Shown: positions 5,939-8,822 of the stretch, one piece after another
Numbering within the stretch: the first letter of the stretch is position 1
Layout of the letters: every line of letters starts with the position of its first letter
NCBI GenBank assembly: GCA_900555035.1
Contig: USJX01000098.1
Location: forward strand, 1 to 8,822
From: an uncultured Prevotella sp.
GTDB lineage: Bacteria > Bacteroidota > Bacteroidia > Bacteroidales > Bacteroidaceae
DNA length: 8,822 bases
Reading direction: 5' to 3'
The notes under the pieces: generated by a model
What the model saw: the letters and a program-made list of their open reading frames with translations, nothing else
Told to the model about the DNA's origin: nothing
Database searches by the model: none
Translations under genes and position numbers: made by a program

Positions 5939-6904
5939 TTATGGCTTTACAGACTTATACCCATCAACATAGGGTTTCTCTTGTGTTACCACAGCGAAGG
6001 CTTGCCTAATGAGTTTGTTTGCAACGGCAATGATTGCAACTTTCCCAGGCTTGCCGTTAGATCGCAATCGGTCAAAGCATGCCTTGCATTCGGTGTTGCA
6101 CCGTAATGAAGCCATGGCTCCTATATAAAGCTGGCTTCGCAAGTGAGCATCTCCATTGCGATTGATGTGACCTTTGACATTGACTGACGTACCAGACTGT
6201 TGGTAAGTAGGCGACAATCCCAAGTATCGAGTAAGTTGCTTGGCGTTATCAAAGTAGGTGAATCCACCTGTGGCAATTATGAGTGCTGCTGCAAGTGTCG
6301 CTCCAATTCCCTTAATAGATGTGAGCAAATCCATCTGTTTCTTGTACTCAATCTCAGCCAAGGAGGTTAACTCTTCCTCCATTTCTTTGATTTGTTTCTG
6401 TAGAAACTTGATGGTCTTTTCAAGAACCTTCTTGCTTTTAGAATCAATGAATGGCAGGACTTTAAGCGAACCTTCTAGGTTTGTGTTGGCTGTAAGTTGC
6501 TTCTTTAGTTGACGCAATACAGTGCGTTTCTGCTTAAGCAACAAGATGGAGTCATTGCGAAGTTTGAATGGAGCAGGCTGCATTCTCTCACCATATAAGG
6601 CTATGAGGCGAGCATCAATCTCATCAGTCTTGACAACTGAGAGCATGACACGTGCAAAGTTCTTTATCTTCAGAGGATTCTCCATACTGACAACAAAACC
6701 TGCCTTGGAGAGCAAATAAACAAGTAACATACTGTAGTTGCCTGTTGCTTCCAATACACAATGGTTCTCTTTTGGAGATATGGTCTGGATAAACTCTCGA
6801 ATACCTTTGACGGTATTCTTGAAAGTTTTGGTTTCACTGCCTTTGGCAGATGAGTAAGCGACAACGAAAGTTGCCTTGCTGACATCAATTCCTACGTAAG
6901 TCAT
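5939..6904 (-). CDS. IS110-family DEDD transposase (bridge-RNA-type recombinase)
   Basis: A 321-residue transposase of normal length. The N-terminal RuvC-like DEDD domain (PF01548) shows D7 in GIDVSK, E52 in LEATGNY, and D94 and D97 in KTDEIDA. A charged coiled-coil segment spans about residues 125-190. The C-terminal Transposase_20 domain (PF02371) begins at IKGIGATLAAALI and contains SGTS at 237-240, the region of the catalytic serine, followed by GNGDAHLR-like residues (HINRNGDAHLRSQLY). IS110 recombinases exchange strands at a short core, using a bridge RNA from the element's non-coding end to pair with donor and target. All catalytic residues are present, so it looks active. It is read opposite to the gene it interrupts. 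Confidence 0.95.
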   Translation of the reverse strand: MTYVGIDVSKATFVVAYSSAKGSETKTFKNTVKGIREFIQTISPKENHCVLEATGNYSMLLVYLLSKAGFVVSMENPLKIKNFARVMLSVVKTDEIDARLIALYGERMQPAPFKLRNDSILLLKQKRTVLRQLKKQLTANTNLEGSLKVLPFIDSKSKKVLEKTIKFLQKQIKEMEEELTSLAEIEYKKQMDLLTSIKGIGATLAAALIIATGGFTYFDNAKQLTRYLGLSPTYQQSGTSVNVKGHINRNGDAHLRSQLYIGAMASLRCNTECKACFDRLRSNGKPGKVAIIAVANKLIRQAFAVVTQEKPYVDGYKSVKP

Positions 6905-7084
6905 AGTCGTAATATTTATATTTAAACAAACATCTATACATCATGAGCTATCATTGCAAATACGGGGTCTATGTCCTTTGAACTATCCAGATTCTGATGT
7001 AAGGGTGTGGGGACGGAACATAGTTTACGATCTGTGGGACTAATGAGTAGTCGGTCTTATTCCATACCCTGATGTTGTAATTTT
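6905..7084 (-). ncRNA. Candidate bridge RNA of the IS110 element
   Basis: About 180 nt of non-coding DNA lies between a promoter at the element end and the transposase ATG, the position and size of bridge RNAs in the IS110 subgroup. In RNA sense, ATAAGACCGACT (7060-7049) is identical to target-gene DNA at 5785-5796, next to the left junction. It is followed at once by a hairpin, GACTA-CTCAT-TAGTC. GGGTATGG upstream can pair with CCACACCC downstream with one mismatch, enclosing this part as a loop, as expected of a target-binding loop. A donor-binding loop is not resolved; CAATGA and ATAGCTCAT near 6950 weakly resemble the element ends. The exact ends and folding are inferred. Confidence 0.6.
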
Positions 7085-7087
7085 ATG

Positions 7088-7116
7088 CAAAGATAATAAT
7101 AAAAATTGATATACAA
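7088..7116 (-). promoter_or_regulatory. IS110 promoter reaching the element end
   Basis: On the minus strand, TATCTTTG (7095-7088) is an exact TAnnTTTG box. TTG lies 18 bp upstream at 7116-7114, at or just outside the element boundary. This promoter would drive the candidate bridge RNA and the transposase. Its upstream half lies in flanking or junction DNA, so its strength should depend on what the element end is joined to. Confidence 0.55.
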
Positions 7117-8605
7117 TGAGTTGGTGCATGAGAAGAAATATTGCTTTCTGAGTCGTCCTCGACGATTCGGAAAGTCACTCCTTGTCACAACCCTACAAGC
7201 CTACTTCGAAGGAAAGAAAGAGCTATTCAAAGGGCTGAAGCTGGAAGCCTTGGAAAAAGATTGGGAGAAACACCCCGTTATCCATCTTGATCTTAGCAAG
7301 GGGAAATACTATAATATGGAAAGTCTGATAGAAACTCTTGATAAGATTATTGAAACATACGAGGATTTATACCAAATAACTTCTGTTAGTACCGAGGCTT
7401 TTAATGTCCGATTGATTCGCATCATCAATGCCGCCAAGCAAAAGACCGACAGGAATGTGGTTGTGCTCGTCGATGAATATGATGCGCCGATTCACGACTC
7501 TATGAAAGACAAGGACTTGCAGGACAAGATACGTGACATCATGCGCAACTTCTTCAGTCCTTTGAAGGCTGAAGAGGACAATCTTCATTTTGTCTTTTTA
7601 ACTGGTATCTCCAAGTTTAGCCAGTTGAGCATCTTCAGCGAACTGAACAATATCACGAATATCAGCATGTGGGACAAGTACAGCTCTATCTGTGGCATCA
7701 GCAAGGAAGAGCTCTTGGAAAATTTCCACGATGACATAGAGGAATTGGCGCAAGCCAATGATATGAACTATGAGGAGGCCTTAGCTGAGCTGAGATATAA
7801 TTACGATGGCTATCACTTTAGTGGGAAAGGTGCCGATATGTATAATCCTTACAGCATGTTCAATTGCTTAGAGACCCATGAATTTGATAGCTATTGGTTC
7901 TCTACTGGTACTCCTACCTTCCTGATAGAACTGCTTCAAGAGAAAAATGTCGATATGCTCCAGTTGGACGACATTTGGACAACCTCCGACCGCTTCGATA
8001 CTCCAACAGAGAAGATTGTTGACCCTGTACCGGTATTATATCAAAGCGGCTATCTCACAATCAAGTCATACAATCGTTTGGCGAAATTATACAAGCTTGC
8101 CTTCCCTAATGAAGAGGTGCGCAAGGGATTCTCCAACAGCCTCTTCCGCTATTATGCTCCAGACGGCATGGGCGACCGTGATGCTATCTACATGGCATGG
8201 GCAAAGAACTTCATCCTGAGTGCCGAGGACAATATGGAGGCATTCCTCCCTCATCTCCAGACTTTCTACAAGACGTTCCCATACACATTGGTCAACAATA
8301 ATGAACGCCATTACCAAGCCGTGCTCTACACCATATTGTTAATCCTCGGATGTGATGTTACTCCTGAGATGCCTACATCTGATGGCAGAATCGATATGGT
8401 GCTGAAAACCAAGCGCAGCATCTATGTAATGGAACTGAAATACAAGAAGGATACAGAGGTAGCGATGGAGCAAATCGACTGCAAGGACTATCTCGCTGCC
8501 TTTGCCGATGACAGCAGAAAGAAATACAAGGTGGGCATCAACTTCTCGGAAGACCGTCGAAGTATTGATGACTGGAAAGTGGAGGCATTGGCATACTGCT
8601 TGTGA
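7106..8605 (+). pseudogene. 3' piece of the AAA-ATPase-like/PD-(D/E)XK gene
   Basis: The main body of the split gene: 499 codons from an in-frame TTG. The ATPase part has the P-loop variant SRPRRFGKS (16-24), Walker B VVVLVDEYD (D123, E124) and FVFLTGISKF, typical of PF09820. The C-terminus has the PD-(D/E)XK nuclease-like domain PF08011: D430 in GRIDMVL and E443-x-K445 in VMELKYKK. Apart from about 30 N-terminal residues, everything is present without stops or frameshifts, so the insertion is probably recent. The native promoter is cut off by the element and the only starts are TTG or an internal ATG. It may be silent or weakly made from element read-through. The family is multicopy in gut Bacteroidales and its role is unsettled. 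Confidence 0.9.
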
Positions 8606-8632
8606 TGAATGGATTTGATTAACAAAATGTAG

Positions 8633-8718
8633 AAAGTCCCTCATAAAAGTGTTTGAATGACTCGAAAAGTCCCTCATAAAAGTGTGCTAATCTTTCAAAA
8701 AGTCCCTCATAAAAATGT
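8633..8718 (+). repeat. Three 20-bp repeats at an exact 33-bp period
   Basis: AAAGTCCCTCATAAAAGTGT starts at 8633, 8666 and 8699; the third copy has one change (A for G). The 13-bp spacers differ (8653-8665 and 8686-8698). No fourth copy is visible one period to either side. The array ends seven bases before the -33 element of the next gene's promoter, so a set of binding sites on the same helical face (about three turns apart) is the simplest reading. On the minus strand each unit reads ATGAGGGACTTT. It is too short, and its spacers too small, for a CRISPR array. Confidence 0.9.
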
Positions 8719-8725
8719 GATATAT

Positions 8726-8756
8726 TTTGTTATCTCGTTAATTTTCAGTATATTTG
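8726..8756 (+). promoter_or_regulatory. Promoter of the partial ATP-binding protein gene
   Basis: TTTG at 8726-8729, a 19-bp spacer, and an exact -7 box TATATTTG at 8749-8756. The ATG follows at 8774, giving a leader of only about a dozen bases. The phased 33-bp repeats abut its upstream side. Confidence 0.75.
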
Positions 8757-8773
8757 CAGCAAAAAATCAATAT

Positions 8774-8822
8774 ATGGAAAGATTTATCATGCAAGACCTC
8801 ATTGCTTGGAAAAACAGAGAGG
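8774..8822 (+). CDS. Start of a probable ATP-binding protein (AAA_14/DUF4143-like), cut by the window end
   Basis: Only 16 codons are visible, MERFIMQDLIAWKNRE. The M-x-D-L-I-A-W-K-N pattern resembles the opening of DUF4143-type ATPases of Bacteroidales, in which a P-loop follows shortly. That region lies beyond the window, so the assignment rests on a short stretch. The start is supported by the promoter 18 bases upstream. Confidence 0.5.
   Translation, partial: MERFIMQDLIAWKNRE

Larger units (their letters stand above)
5798..7106 (-). mobile_element. IS110-family insertion sequence inside the ATPase gene
   Basis: An element of about 1.31 kb carries one DEDD transposase on the minus strand, a 200-bp leader and a 120-bp trailer, with no terminal inverted repeats, as is usual for IS110. 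Two boundary models both restore the host reading frame. In model B, TT is the shared core (5796-5797 and 7106-7107), giving DKTD-LIYNELVHE. In model A, ATGA is shared (5803-5806 and 7116-7119), giving DKTD-LIYELVHE, whose spacing fits the ATPase family better. Coordinates given follow model B, because a 12-nt guide-like match ends exactly at 5796. The true ends may be up to about 12 bp to the right. Confidence 0.85.

Noticed and set aside
7088..7095. CAAAGATA on the plus strand as an operator
   Set aside because: It is better explained as the complement of an exact TAnnTTTG box for the minus-strand transposase transcript.
5796..7119. Inverted terminal repeats of the insertion sequence
   Set aside because: I compared both ends and found none of useful length, which agrees with IS110-family elements of this subgroup.
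8339..8677. 112-codon minus-strand frame starting within the 33-bp repeats
   Set aside because: It is antisense to the PD-(D/E)XK domain codons; its repeated MRDF is simply the complement of the repeat unit.
8633..8718. CRISPR array
   Set aside because: Only three 20-bp repeats with 13-bp spacers and no cas genes; repeats and spacers are too short, and the array sits tightly against a promoter.

Overview
The window looks like an accessory stretch of a Bacteroidales chromosome, most likely Prevotella/Segatella. The reasons are several exact copies of the Bacteroidetes -7 promoter box TAnnTTTG, a TonB-dependent-type outer-membrane protein with the C-terminus typical of that group, and two ATPase families that are expanded in gut Bacteroidales. 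The genus is an inference; no marker gene is present.

Layout, left to right. (1) 1-2386: a 708-residue outer-membrane beta-barrel protein with a signal peptide and plug, preceded by two 17-bp dyads that look like a tandem operator. (2) 2400-3189: an MNT/HEPN toxin-antitoxin pair (MntA-like nucleotidyltransferase and HepT-like HEPN protein). It has its own promoter, overlapping reading frames and all signature residues. (3) 3190-4020: a low-information zone with a 50-codon open frame, a 99-codon minus-strand frame without an ATG, and a strong hairpin. (4) 4024-5397: a radical SAM protein and an HxlR-family regulator, divergently transcribed around a shared control region. (5) 5455-5603: a second, paralogous copy of the mntA promoter region fused by an internal deletion to a 60-bp scrap of mntA. 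(6) 5712-8605: one gene for an AAA-ATPase-like/PD-(D/E)XK protein, split after about 30 codons by a 1.31-kb IS110-family element. The element carries a DEDD transposase on the minus strand and a candidate bridge RNA. (7) 8606-8822: three 20-bp repeats at an exact 33-bp period, a promoter, and the first 16 codons of what is probably a DUF4143-type ATP-binding protein.

The most interesting part is the IS110 insertion. The transposase leader, where IS110-type bridge RNAs are encoded, contains a 12-nt stretch identical (in RNA sense) to the target-gene DNA ending next to one possible insertion point. That stretch falls in the codons for the conserved YVDKT motif of the ATPase family, so the element may be programmed to enter this multicopy gene family. 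Both flanks also encode versions of LIY(N)EL, which leaves two ways to rebuild the unbroken gene and suggests that one element end imitates its target. The second notable signal is the phased repeat array directly upstream of the last promoter. The third is the pair of MNT loci, one intact and one reduced to a scar, sharing a 90-bp direct repeat.
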